Below, piece after piece: positions 53,993 through 62,829 of a DNA stretch of 64,000 nt. A program made the position numbers and the translations under genes. Within the stretch, counting starts at the first letter, position 1. Each line of letters opens with the position of its first letter. The notes below the pieces were generated by a model. The model did not search any database. It had not been told where the DNA came from and was given only the letters and a program-made list of their open reading frames with translations. Source of the DNA: an uncultured Synechococcus sp. (GTDB taxonomy: Bacteria > Cyanobacteriota > Cyanobacteriia > PCC-6307 > Cyanobiaceae); assembly GCA_949373155.1 (NCBI GenBank), contig CASICK010000009.1, positions 1 through 64,000 on the forward strand, given 5' to 3'.

Positions 53993-55552
53993 TTAGGGCT
54001 TATTGTTTGCAGCAATATAATCTTTATCTATCTGTAAATAGTTGCCTGTAGTGCGAGTCGACAATGATTCCATCCACTCTGATTCAAGGCCTAGAGAGAT
54101 TGTGTTGACCTTAAGAGCAGTTGCACGAGAATTGTTTAAATTGGAATAGTAATCAACAGTTGAGGCAAAATCTCGGGCCTGCCAACGTCCACCTACTCTG
54201 TTGCTTGAAGGTTCGCCATCTGATAGAAAATAAAGTGTATCTGTCCCAGATAATTCAAAAACTTTGTCGAGACCGTCCCAAGGATTAGTTCCACCCCAAC
54301 GATAAACCTCTTCTTCATTATCAAGGGTATTCACAAATGCAATTGCAGAATCTCTATTCCCAATATCCCCAAGTTTCACGGGCCCATTTTTAGACTCACT
54401 CCAACCACGGTGGTTCACATAACCAGGTGTGCTAAAAGATTCAAGAGTGATACGCGTGTCGTCTGGTAAATCACTTAGTAGGGCGATTAATTCGTGCTGC
54501 AAAGACTCCATCCGCGTCAAGGAGCAATTTTTTCTGGACCAATAGTAATAAGATCCGCTCCAGAAGATGCGCCAATTTCCTTGGCTACCACCCCATAGGA
54601 TGCAAGCACTCATTGATCCAGATCCATCCACCAAGAAATTCATTTTTTTACTGCTCACATTTTTAAAATAAGCACCATTGAGTACGCCGCTGTTTTCACC
54701 GTTGCTGTCAAGCCGTTTATCTGCTCGCGCATAAGCTGCAAAATAAAGTGGTTGACGAGTTATCGAACGTTTTACATCTTGCATTTCTAAATAACTTGTT
54801 TCCCCATCTTTCGTATCATTGTTAGGATCGATAAACCTAACAAGTTTGCGATTCACGTCTGTCATTAGACGCAATGCTGGCTCCATGTATTGACGCTGTG
54901 GTGTTTTATCATCGGTGAAATCAATATTCAAGCTGTTAACGATTTCATTCAAGCTTGTCGTCGTGTTGCCATCTAAACCTTTAGGTGCATCACATCTACC
55001 CTTCTCGTCTGTGCAGGGCATAACCCCAATCTCTTCGACAACTGGAGCAAAAAGCAAATCCTCAGTTTCGCTATAGCGACCATCAGCCTTCAACGGAGTG
55101 CCACAACGTTTCAAGCTATAACCTCTTCCATTACTATTAACTCCCAATCCATAAATCACTGGCTGGGTGAGATCAGACATTTTCAAGCCAAACAATGGCT
55201 TGAATGCAGTGGACTTTGATGCTGCAAGATTTTTGCAGCTCAGTAATGTTTTTTGGTAAATACCTGTGGCGAGATCAGTGTGCTCCATTTCTTTGGAGAC
55301 TGGGCTTGAGCTGTTGACTAAAATATGGAGACTGCGTTCAACTTCTGACCGAAGCAAACGTGTCCCGTTAGTTGTATTTTGTCTTAAATTAGCTTTGTTT
55401 TTACTGCTATCAATAATCGTTTCAGTTGATCGAAGTGCAACTGCTGACGCTCCAATGATGATCGTTCCGGCACTTAATGCTACGAGAGTCTCAGTTAAGC
55501 CAAAGCCGAAGGCAGGTTTGTTGGAAACTCCTTTTTTGATTATTGACTTCAT
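53993..55552 (-). CDS. PilW-like prepilin fused to a von Willebrand A domain
   Basis: A 519-residue fusion. Residues 1-16 form a leader, with cleavage predicted after Gly16 (PAFG|FGLTETLVALSAGT). Glu21 is at +5 and the helix matches PilW-type minor pilins. Residues ~50-290 are a Cys-containing extracellular region. Residues ~303-500 form a vWA domain with a complete MIDAS: Asp309-x-Ser311-x-Ser313 (VDGSGSMS), Thr422 (WGGTNPW) and Asp445 (FLSDGEPSS). I infer a pilus-tip adhesin or sensor. It is separated by 150 nt from the upstream pilin gene and followed at once by the SMR gene. Confidence 0.85.
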   Translation of the reverse strand: MKSIIKKGVSNKPAFGFGLTETLVALSAGTIIIGASAVALRSTETIIDSSKNKANLRQNTTNGTRLLRSEVERSLHILVNSSSPVSKEMEHTDLATGIYQKTLLSCKNLAASKSTAFKPLFGLKMSDLTQPVIYGLGVNSNGRGYSLKRCGTPLKADGRYSETEDLLFAPVVEEIGVMPCTDEKGRCDAPKGLDGNTTTSLNEIVNSLNIDFTDDKTPQRQYMEPALRLMTDVNRKLVRFIDPNNDTKDGETSYLEMQDVKRSITRQPLYFAAYARADKRLDSNGENSGVLNGAYFKNVSSKKMNFLVDGSGSMSACILWGGSQGNWRIFWSGSYYYWSRKNCSLTRMESLQHELIALLSDLPDDTRITLESFSTPGYVNHRGWSESKNGPVKLGDIGNRDSAIAFVNTLDNEEEVYRWGGTNPWDGLDKVFELSGTDTLYFLSDGEPSSNRVGGRWQARDFASTVDYYSNLNNSRATALKVNTISLGLESEWMESLSTRTTGNYLQIDKDYIAANNKP

Positions 55553-55702
55553 GCTTAGATCACCTTAAAGAACGAAGAGCGTATGGAGCTAGTGCTCCTT
55601 TTCTGTCGCTTGCTCTCATTTTAGACCTAACGCTAGTCAGATGCCATGATTGATAAACAAAAGCTGTGGAAGCTTTATATCTCTCTTCATGGTCTATTTT
55701 CT

Positions 55703-56326
55703 TTAGACCCGATTGCATTCTTCAGAGACTATCTCCCACTGTCCGCTTTTAATTACACCCGTAGAAGACAACTCAACGCATAGTGTCGGCAATGGCCTTG
55801 TTGGATCCATATCCCAGCTTGTTGATCGAAAAAGTAAAGTTAGAGGTTTTTGTGTAGAACTTGTGCCTGGTGGGGAGAGGCTATAGGTTGAACTGGAAAC
55901 AGCAATTTCTACTTTTTTTGAGGCTGGTGTTCCTTCTAGAACAAGATAGCGATATGGCTTATCCCAATATGAATAAGCTTTGTTGCTCCAGCAGTTAGCA
56001 TCGTCGTCACAACAATGCAGCCGGGAATTTCGTTGTAATGTTGTTAACTTGCTTAATTCTAAGATTTCTTCTGGTGAGCCAAATGTACCACCAGTATTAT
56101 AGTTAAAAGACGAATTAAATGCTATATCACAGCTGGTGCCATCAGTGCCCTGGCGTGCTCTCAAGCTATATAGTCCTGATATGTATTGCTGTTTGTACTC
56201 TTCTACGGCGGCTTGATTCATTTGTCTGCTAAATCTCGGGATTGCCCATGTAAGGGTTATACCCGCTAATGCCATGACGACGAGAAGCTCTAAAAGTGTG
56301 AAGCCCTTAGGAACAAGCTTTTTCAA
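55703..56326 (-). CDS. GspH/FimT-like minor prepilin
   Basis: A 207-residue type IV prepilin with an 8-residue leader: cleavage after Gly8 (KKLVPKG|FTLLELLVVMALAG), Glu13 at +5. The globular part has paired cysteines (LHCCDDDANCW and TLCVELSSTG), giving likely disulfides in the periplasm. Pseudopilins of this type prime assembly or sit at the tip. It is 9 nt from the PilV-like gene upstream. Confidence 0.85.
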   Translation of the reverse strand: MKKLVPKGFTLLELLVVMALAGITLTWAIPRFSRQMNQAAVEEYKQQYISGLYSLRARQGTDGTSCDIAFNSSFNYNTGGTFGSPEEILELSKLTTLQRNSRLHCCDDDANCWSNKAYSYWDKPYRYLVLEGTPASKKVEIAVSSSTYSLSPPGTSSTQKPLTLLFRSTSWDMDPTRPLPTLCVELSSTGVIKSGQWEIVSEECNRV

Positions 56327-56335
56327 TTTTTTGGT

Positions 56336-56845
56336 TTAAACGCCACACATGTAATGGAAGTTAGGATAGAGTTTGAGGACTCTTGATTCACTGTCGATAT
56401 CATTTTCGGGTGCTTTAAATTGATAGGAAATAATGGTTAGAATAGGTGACTGCTGGCTTTTCATTGTTCGTTTGAGTACTGATTCTCCTGATCTATTTTG
56501 TATCGATGGAGGCGGTACATAATAACCTGTTCCCGAGTTATTCAGTTCATTCATGAGGTAGCTGCCAGGGTTGTTGCAAGCTATCTCTTTGTCCGAAATA
56601 TCTACAAGCTTAAGTCGTGAATCGGCCTGTTGCAGAAGCTGAATATTATTGCTAATTGCCGCTTCTATCTTTTGGCGATCGGCCTGCTGACTGCTTGAAG
56701 TAATTGCACTAATATTCATGCGTGCAACGGCGACTAGTGCCATTGATAGGATTGCTCCAGCGATAATAGTTTCAATTAGGGTGAAGCCCTTTTCTTGAAT
56801 CTGTTCATTACAATCATTGTGTTTTCTATTGGCCAATTTATTCAT
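56336..56845 (-). CDS. PilV-like minor prepilin
   Basis: A 169-residue prepilin with a 20-residue leader, cleavage after Gly20 (QIQEKG|FTLIETIIAGAILS), Glu25 at +5. The globular domain has a Cys pair region (KEIACNNPG and HYMCGV at the end). It resembles PilV/GspI proteins of minor pilin operons. It lies between the GspH-like gene and the PilX-like gene with short gaps (9 and 8 nt). Confidence 0.84.
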   Translation of the reverse strand: MNKLANRKHNDCNEQIQEKGFTLIETIIAGAILSMALVAVARMNISAITSSSQQADRQKIEAAISNNIQLLQQADSRLKLVDISDKEIACNNPGSYLMNELNNSGTGYYVPPPSIQNRSGESVLKRTMKSQQSPILTIISYQFKAPENDIDSESRVLKLYPNFHYMCGV

Positions 56846-56853
56846 AATTTTAA

Positions 56854-58614
56854 TTAGAACCTCTTGAAAGTGTCATAACCGCTTCCACGAATTGTTCTGC
56901 TTGTGCTGCGACCAAAGCCTTGGAAGTTCTTGTCTTCCCATTTCCACAAATCATAGGCTGATGCAAATAGATTTTGCGGAACGCTTATGGACAGCTTGTT
57001 GTCTTCGGCACACAAGTTTTGCGCCCAAATTGCTCCATTCAGTTCTACATTACTTGTGAATTTTAGGGTGCCCTGGCTTAGATTTATGAATGCATGCGGA
57101 ATACTATTGCCACCAATTTCTAGCGGATATGTTGCATTCGCACAGTTCTGAGAGATCGTATTATTATCACTCATGATTATGAGCCTTTCGGGTTGTTTGT
57201 TGCATTGTTTTTTGCCTTGATCTACACCACAAATGATGGAGCCATCCGCAAGATTAAATAACCCCTGTGATCCACGTGTATTGACCTGACCTTCTTTGGG
57301 TTTGACGAGGTGAAGAATGACAGGTCTTTTGTCATTTTCTACATATAAGTTTGTTTTTGTTAGATCTAGGTGTTCAATATAGATATGGCAATCTCCGAGT
57401 TTATTTGGACAGAATTCATCTTGAGTAAATACGATGTCTGATTCTATATAGGGGTAGCTATAGCTTGCCTTAATTGTTTTATTGTTGACGATGGGACTTG
57501 ATCCATCATCAAGCCTTTCGCATATTTTAAAGTATCTCCCGGCCCAAATCACTCCTCGAGCGTCATAACATACTGATTGTCTGTAGTCTTTACCACCAGG
57601 CCATGAGTTTTTGTCATCAATTCTCCAGATGCGTTTTTTCCCAGATGTGCCCGCTCTTTTGTCGATATTTCCATTGTTTGTAAACAACTGCTGTGTATTG
57701 TCTGATGTCAGCGGTTGATTTGTGACAGGCCATATACGTTTAATGAGTTTTAGGCTTGTGCTTTTTGATATTCTGCTCAATATATTTGCCGTGCCACAGC
57801 TATTGGCGATTGATTCTTTTTGTGATTCATCGATCTGCCAACCTATCAAGCCATCTCCTTGTATGTTTGTTTCACCTAGTCGTAAGTCTTTTGCGAATAA
57901 AGCAGACCAATCTTTTGGATTTTTTTTGAGTACTGCTGATTGTACATACAGTGATCGTTCTAGTCTTGCTCTTGCAAGGAATGTACCCGATGGCATCTTA
58001 TCTTTCTTGGCAAAACCTTCAACAATGAACGTAGCTTGTCCATTATCTAGATTATTTGATTTGCTTGGGTTAAGGTAACTTCGAAGTCTGTATGATGAGC
58101 GGAGATTTCCCTTTTCTGATCCTTCCACTCTAATGCTATTAGGGGCAGATGTTTGTTCGGGTACTTCGTGTGTAGGCCATTTGGATTGGTCGCCTCCTGG
58201 ATGAGCTGGTAGACCTCGGCTTGTGTCCGTGCAGACTTCAGAAAAGATCGGGCTCTTTGGCGTATTAATTAATTCCCATGAGAAACCATTGTTGGGTTCA
58301 TTTTCGTTTTCTCTATTTGCTAGGCCAAGTAAGTATCCACGGTACAAGCCTTCCTTGTCATTATTGAGTTCACTAAGAATATGGTTGAGGCCATTATTTG
58401 CGGCTACTTCTGCAATCTGCATGTAGCTCTCTGATGCTGCCAGCTTTCGAGCTGTTAGTTGCCTTACGATTAGGCCAGTTGTTCCTAAAAGTAAAGTCAT
58501 ACCTAGAAGCATTGTTGTTACTAAAGCAATTCCACTGTCTTCATTCTTTTCTTGCCTTATTTTCTTGTAAGCAAGTGGTTTGTTTGGGTTTTTTTGGGTC
58601 TTTGCTTTTTTCAT
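56854..58614 (-). CDS. PilX-like large pilus-associated protein
   Basis: A 586-residue protein with one N-terminal helix after an unusually long leader: possible cleavage after Gly28 (EDSG|IALVTTMLLGMTLLLG). The +5 residue is Thr rather than Glu, as in the GspK/PilX class. The rest is an extracellular-type domain with several Cys residues and a beta-rich second half (about 370-560; PVILHLVKPKEGQVNTRGSQ, NGAIWAQNLCAED). Much larger than the usual ~190-residue PilX. Likely part of the tip complex. Two nt separate it from the PilA-like gene upstream. Confidence 0.78.
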   Translation of the reverse strand: MKKAKTQKNPNKPLAYKKIRQEKNEDSGIALVTTMLLGMTLLLGTTGLIVRQLTARKLAASESYMQIAEVAANNGLNHILSELNNDKEGLYRGYLLGLANRENENEPNNGFSWELINTPKSPIFSEVCTDTSRGLPAHPGGDQSKWPTHEVPEQTSAPNSIRVEGSEKGNLRSSYRLRSYLNPSKSNNLDNGQATFIVEGFAKKDKMPSGTFLARARLERSLYVQSAVLKKNPKDWSALFAKDLRLGETNIQGDGLIGWQIDESQKESIANSCGTANILSRISKSTSLKLIKRIWPVTNQPLTSDNTQQLFTNNGNIDKRAGTSGKKRIWRIDDKNSWPGGKDYRQSVCYDARGVIWAGRYFKICERLDDGSSPIVNNKTIKASYSYPYIESDIVFTQDEFCPNKLGDCHIYIEHLDLTKTNLYVENDKRPVILHLVKPKEGQVNTRGSQGLFNLADGSIICGVDQGKKQCNKQPERLIIMSDNNTISQNCANATYPLEIGGNSIPHAFINLSQGTLKFTSNVELNGAIWAQNLCAEDNKLSISVPQNLFASAYDLWKWEDKNFQGFGRSTSRTIRGSGYDTFKRF

Positions 58615-58616
58615 GT

Positions 58617-59195
58617 TTATTGCTCACTTCGTAAGCATGTAAGAGTTCCTATGCTTGCTGCAGTTTTTGAATTGCCTTTTTTGAGATCACTTGCCCCTGT
58701 TTGCAGATCCATGCATGCAACTATGTTGTAATTGAGAGATCGACTATCTGTTGCGACTGCTTCAATTGTATATAAGTTGTTTTGTTGCTCAGCCCGCACT
58801 TTGTAGCAATTCTGATTTGCTTTGCCATTCGCTTCTCTACAGTTGCTGTTGGCAAGTGTGAGCCATGTAAATGATTCCTGCGTGTTAGCAGGCCCGCTTG
58901 GTGTCATTATTGCTGATACTTCATTTATATTCTTCCAACCTTTGGGGTGGATTCCATTCTCATCTACATAGCTAACAATTGCATTCTGTAATTGAGTAAC
59001 AATAGTAGTTGCCTCGTTTTGCCTTGCCTTTTGGAAATGCTTCAAATAATTTGGCAGTGCTATTGAACTTAAGATACCTATAATTACAATTGTTATGATT
59101 AATTCAGTAATGGTGAATCCGTCGCTGTGATTTATTTCTGCCACCACTGAACTCAATGCCTGAGTTCCTATGCTTTTTGCTTTTGTTTTTTTCAT
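58617..59195 (-). CDS. PilA/GspG-like prepilin
   Basis: A 192-residue prepilin, first gene of the operon. From ATG 59195 (GGAG 9 nt upstream) the leader is 26 residues, with cleavage after Gly26 (HSDG|FTITELIITIVIIGIL) and Glu31 at +5. The globular region (YVDENGIHPKGWKNINEV; SNCREANGKANQNCYKVRA) has the layout of cyanobacterial PilA-type pilins. A longer frame to 59255 is not used because the promoter lies just upstream. Confidence 0.86.
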   Translation of the reverse strand: MKKTKAKSIGTQALSSVVAEINHSDGFTITELIITIVIIGILSSIALPNYLKHFQKARQNEATTIVTQLQNAIVSYVDENGIHPKGWKNINEVSAIMTPSGPANTQESFTWLTLANSNCREANGKANQNCYKVRAEQQNNLYTIEAVATDSRSLNYNIVACMDLQTGASDLKKGNSKTAASIGTLTCLRSEQ

Positions 59196-59502
59196 GCTGG
59201 GTTGGCTCCAGTCGATGTACTTAGCGCATTCCAGGAATTCTAGTCTCGGTCCCATTATCGCTTGACTTGCCTTTTGTTATCAAAAAACCATTTTTTCAAT
59301 CTTAGTCTGATTGGCCCTATTTGCCCGGGGTTTTCCTACGGGCCCTGGGCTTTTAGGAGTTGGGGCCTGGGCTGAGGGAGTGCGTCGATTCTTGTCGTGA
59401 CCCTTTTGTCGCAGTAAGCCCAACCCATTCAGTTGCTTTGAGCCCCCTTCTAGATTGGTAGCGTCAGCCCACTCATGTTCGAGCTGGGATTTTGCCGATC
59501 GC
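59196..59502. other. Divergent promoter region of pilin operon and lepA
   Basis: About 307 nt between the divergent PilA-like gene and lepA. The pilin promoter is listed separately. The middle is GC-rich (GGGGCCTGGGCT and similar runs near 59360), unlike the pilin genes, and may mark the edge of the transferred block. No lepA promoter boxes could be fixed. Confidence 0.5.
59254..59283 (-). promoter_or_regulatory. Sigma70-like promoter of pilin operon
   Basis: On the minus strand TTGATA (complement of 59278-59283) and GATAAT (complement of 59254-59259) are spaced by 18 nt, close to consensus. Transcription would start near 59246, giving a leader of about 50 nt before ATG 59195. Confidence 0.6.
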
Positions 59503-61318
59503 ATGACCGACGCTCCCGTTTCCAGGATCCGCAATTTCTGCATCATTGCCCATATCGACCACGGCAAGTCGACGTTGGCTGACCGTTTGCTGCAAGACAC
59601 CGGGCACGGTGGCCAATCGGGACATGCAGGAGCAGTTCCTCGACAACATGGAGCTGGAGCGGGAACGAGGGATCACGATCAAGCTCCAAGCCGCCCGCAT
59701 GAATTACAAAGCGGCGGATGGAGAGGAGTATGTGCTCAACCTCATCGATACGCCAGGGCATGTTGACTTCTCCTATGAGGTGAGCCGCAGTCTTCAGGCC
59801 TGTGAAGGGGCCTTGCTCGTCGTGGATGCAAGCCAGGGCGTAGAGGCTCAGACCCTGGCCAACGTCTATATGGCACTGGAGAACGATCTCGAGATCATTC
59901 CGGTGCTCAACAAGATTGATTTGCCGGGTGCGGATCCGGATCGGATCAAGGAGGAGATCGAGGCCATCATCGGCTTGGATTGCTCGAATGCGATCCCTTG
60001 CTCGGCCAAGACAGGTATGGGAGTTCCAGAAATCCTCCAAACGGTGGTGGATCGCGTTCCACCACCTGCCGACACGGTGAAAGAGCCCACTAAAGCTCTG
60101 ATTTTTGATTCCTATTACGACCCTTATCGCGGGGTGATTGTTTACTTCCGCGTGATGAGCGGCAGTATTAGTCGCAAAGACAAGGTGTTGCTCATGGCGA
60201 GCAACAAAACCTATGAACTCGATGAAGTCGGGATCATGGCCCCGGATGAGCAACAGGTGGATCAGCTCCATGCAGGAGAGGTGGGTTATCTCGCGGCATC
60301 GATCAAGGCCGTGGCTGATGCTCGGGTGGGCGACACAATCACATTGGCGAATGAACCGGCTGATGCAGCGCTCCCTGGTTATGCGGAAGCAAAACCGATG
60401 GTGTTTTGCGGCCTGTTTCCTACGGAAGCTGACCAATACCCGGATTTACGAGAAGCCCTGCACAAATTGCAGCTTTCTGATGCAGCGCTGAAATTTGAAC
60501 CGGAAACCAGCAGTGCGATGGGCTTTGGATTCCGTTGCGGATTCCTTGGTTTGTTGCACATGGAGATTGTGCAGGAGCGCTTGGAGCGTGAATACAACCT
60601 CGACCTGATTGTTACTGCTCCATCGGTGATTTACAACGTTAATCTCACGAATGGAGAGCAACTTCTAGTAGATAACCCGGCCACACTTCCGGACCCACAG
60701 CAGCGTGAATCGATTGAGGAGCCCTATGTGCGAATGGAGATCTATGCGCCGAATGAATTCAATGGAGCGTTGATGGGCTTGTGCCAGGAGCGTAGGGGTG
60801 AGTATCTTGATATGAAATACATCACCAAAGAAAGGGTGACCCTGATTTATGAATTGCCCTTGGCAGAAGTTGTCACTGATTTCTTTGATCAAATGAAGAC
60901 ACGCACTCAGGGATATGCCTCGATGGAGTATCACCTGATTGGGTATCGCAGGAACGAACTTGTGCGCTTGGATGTGTTGATCAATGCCGAACGAGCGGAT
61001 CCTCTTACCACGATTGTGCACCGTGATAAGGCCTACAACGTGGGAAAGGGTTTAGTTGAAAAGCTCAAGGAATTAATTCCTCGCCAGCAATTTAAGATTC
61101 CCTTGCAGGCTTCCATCGGCAGCCGAATTATTGCGAGTACGAGCATTAGCGCGATCCGTAAGGATGTGCTTGCGAAGTGCTATGGCGGTGATATTTCCAG
61201 GAAGAAGAAACTTCTTAAGAAACAGGCAAAAGGGAAGAAACGGATGAAGGCAATGGGTAAGGTGGATGTCCCTCAAGAAGCCTTTATGGCAGTGTTGAAA
61301 TTAAATCAGACGCCTTAG
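59503..61318 (+). pseudogene. lepA: Elongation factor 4 (LepA) with one-base insertion
   Basis: Translational GTPase that back-translocates or remodels stalled ribosomes, about 604 residues. ATG 59503 reads [20 protein letters not shown] with the P-loop AHIDHGKST, to LLQDTG. At the run GGG (59602-59604) the frame changes; the true continuation [20 protein letters not shown] is in the +1 frame and runs intact to the stop at 61318, including [26 protein letters not shown] and [12 protein letters not shown]. Removing one G restores the gene. This may be a real inactivation or a homopolymer sequencing error. Confidence 0.9.
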
Positions 61319-61479
61319 CTTGATTTAACTAGAGAACGTTGGCATCATGCTGTTCAAGCTCGAAGCTTCGAGGCAGTTAATTAATTTATTGTTCATAAAA
61401 CTCTCAACAAATAATTAGCTAAAGCTCATTAGCGCTAAACGATAACTCAATTTATTTTTTCGCTTTCTGTTCGCCCTGC

Positions 61480-61511
61480 AAAAACCCAGTGGGGGAGACC
61501 ACTGGGTTTTT
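61480..61511. terminator. Bidirectional intrinsic terminator
   Basis: AAAAACCCAGTGG and CCACTGGGTTTTT form a perfect 13-bp stem around a 6-nt loop (GGGAGA). Since both flanks end in A/T runs it terminates lepA on the plus strand and the pilin gene on the minus strand, about 160 nt and 10 nt from their stops. Confidence 0.93.
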
Positions 61512-61520
61512 GATTCTCGA

Positions 61521-62000
61521 TTAGCTGCAATCTGCTGCCGCTGCTTTTGGTGTTCCGGATGTAACGGTCTTATACGTCAAATCTCTCTTTCCAGTATCCG
61601 CATCAACGCACGCATTCGCATCATATTTACCGGCTATGTCTGAGCCAACCTTTCCAATGATATCAAGGCCATATTTTGGTGCTGTAAGTCCAGCATCTGT
61701 AAAATTACAGTATTTAGAATTTGTGTTATTAGTTGTTATTTCTGAAGCCAGAAGTGCTGCTGCGTCTGCTGAGCTTGAGAAGTGTTCTGCGGCTACTTGT
61801 CCCATAATAGCGCCTGCTTTTGTGTTGCATTCAGTTGCTTTTGCTTTGACGCTTTGGCCTAGGAAGTTTGGTAATGCTACCGCAGATAAGACTCCCACAA
61901 TTACAATCACAATCATCAGTTCCACTAAAGTGAAGCCTTTCTCCACAAGATTGCGTCCTTTTTTGCGATTCAGAATGGCAAGTTGAAGTCGGCTGTTCAT
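61521..62000 (-). CDS. Type IV prepilin (PilA-like)
   Basis: A 159-residue major-type prepilin. From ATG 62000 the leader has 22 residues, with cleavage after Gly22 (LVEKG|FTLVELMIVIVIVGVL) and Glu27 at +5. The globular domain has few Cys (NSKYCNFTD; NACVDADTGK; AADCS at the end), suggesting a C-terminal disulfide. An earlier ATG three codons upstream is also possible. It sits alone between lepA and the lepA fragment; it may supply the shaft for the operon's tip proteins. Confidence 0.87.
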   Translation of the reverse strand: MNSRLQLAILNRKKGRNLVEKGFTLVELMIVIVIVGVLSAVALPNFLGQSVKAKATECNTKAGAIMGQVAAEHFSSSADAAALLASEITTNNTNSKYCNFTDAGLTAPKYGLDIIGKVGSDIAGKYDANACVDADTGKRDLTYKTVTSGTPKAAAADCS

Positions 62001-62563
62001 TGCGGACATGACCATTAGAGCTAGTGCACCATAGGTGCTGATCTAATCATCTTTCCAGAATTTGCTCAGTTTTGACAGTGATATTTCTAAGAATTTGTTA
62101 AGAATATTCCACGCGTTTGGTTTGTCGGCTTAGAAGGCGCTCTCTGTCTTTGCTGCGTCAGTGGCTTGATTGCAGGAGTGTGCTGTTGCTCATGGCTAGT
62201 AACTGCCTTCGTGCTGTTGCCAGTGCCAAGCTTGATGCTGTTCAGCGACGCAATGGGCGCCTTTGGTTAGGAAGCCTTACGTAGGTCCTTGACCCGAATC
62301 GCCGGCAGCAGCTTTGGCTTGTCTGATGAGGGACCTGTCTTCAGCTTGCTTTCAAGCGTGAGTCTCCGTTGTTGTTGATTGTGATGGCTCGTTTGTCAGT
62401 TCTACTAACAGCCTGCTCTCTCGGTTGCCGTTTTGGAGTGGATTTGTGAACCCTTTTACTTACTTCCAAGGTATATGGGTTCAACTTGGGCCAGATTTTC
62501 TCGCTGAACACCTCGTTGATTTCGAGATCTAGTACCTTGAGTTGCAATCTAATGGCCAGTGCC
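62001..62563. other. Degenerate region between pilin and lepA fragment
   Basis: About 560 nt without a believable gene. A 30-codon frame at ATG 62191 (MASNCLRAVASAKLDAVQRR) looks like part of a protein and runs into stops, as expected for decayed coding DNA. A 68-residue minus-strand frame (62341-62547) is basic and low complexity. No transposase or recombinase remnant could be recognised. Confidence 0.4.
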
Positions 62564-62829
62564 TAGTTGAAAAGCTCAAGGAATTGATTCCTCGCCAGCA
62601 ATTCAAAATTCTCTTGCAGGCTTCGATTGGCAGCCGTATTATTGCCAGTACGAGTATCAGTGCGATCCGTAAGGATGTGTTGGCGAAGTGCTATGGCGGT
62701 GATATCTCGCGGAAGAAGAAACTGTTGAAGAAACAGGCGAAGGGTAAGAAGCGAATGAAGGCGATGGGCAAGGTGGATGTGCCCCAAGAAGCCTTTATGG
62801 TGGTGCTTAAGTTAAATCGAACTCCTTGA
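62564..62829 (+). pseudogene. Duplicated 3' fragment of lepA
   Basis: A second copy of only the last ~263 nt of lepA. Its translation ([20 protein letters not shown] ... [19 protein letters not shown]) differs from the full gene at about three residues (Pro/Leu, Ala/Val, Gln/Arg). About 30 or more nucleotides differ, nearly all at third codon positions. Similarity starts abruptly at 62564 (matching 61053) and ends at the stop. It has no start or ribosome site. It is therefore a remnant of a related but distinct lepA allele, left by recombination. Confidence 0.92.

Noticed and set aside
55620..55700. Terminator between the GspH-like gene and the vWA pilin gene
   Set aside because: The AAAGCT/AGCTTT hairpin is weak, AT-rich and lacks a proper T-run, so I treat the block as possibly one transcript.
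59595..59610. Programmed frameshift in lepA
   Set aside because: No slippery heptamer or stimulatory structure is evident, and no such control is known for lepA; a simple insertion explains it.
62341..62547. 68-residue basic minus-strand frame near the lepA fragment
   Set aside because: Low-complexity Lys/Arg-rich, no ribosome site, and it lies in DNA that looks degenerate on both strands.
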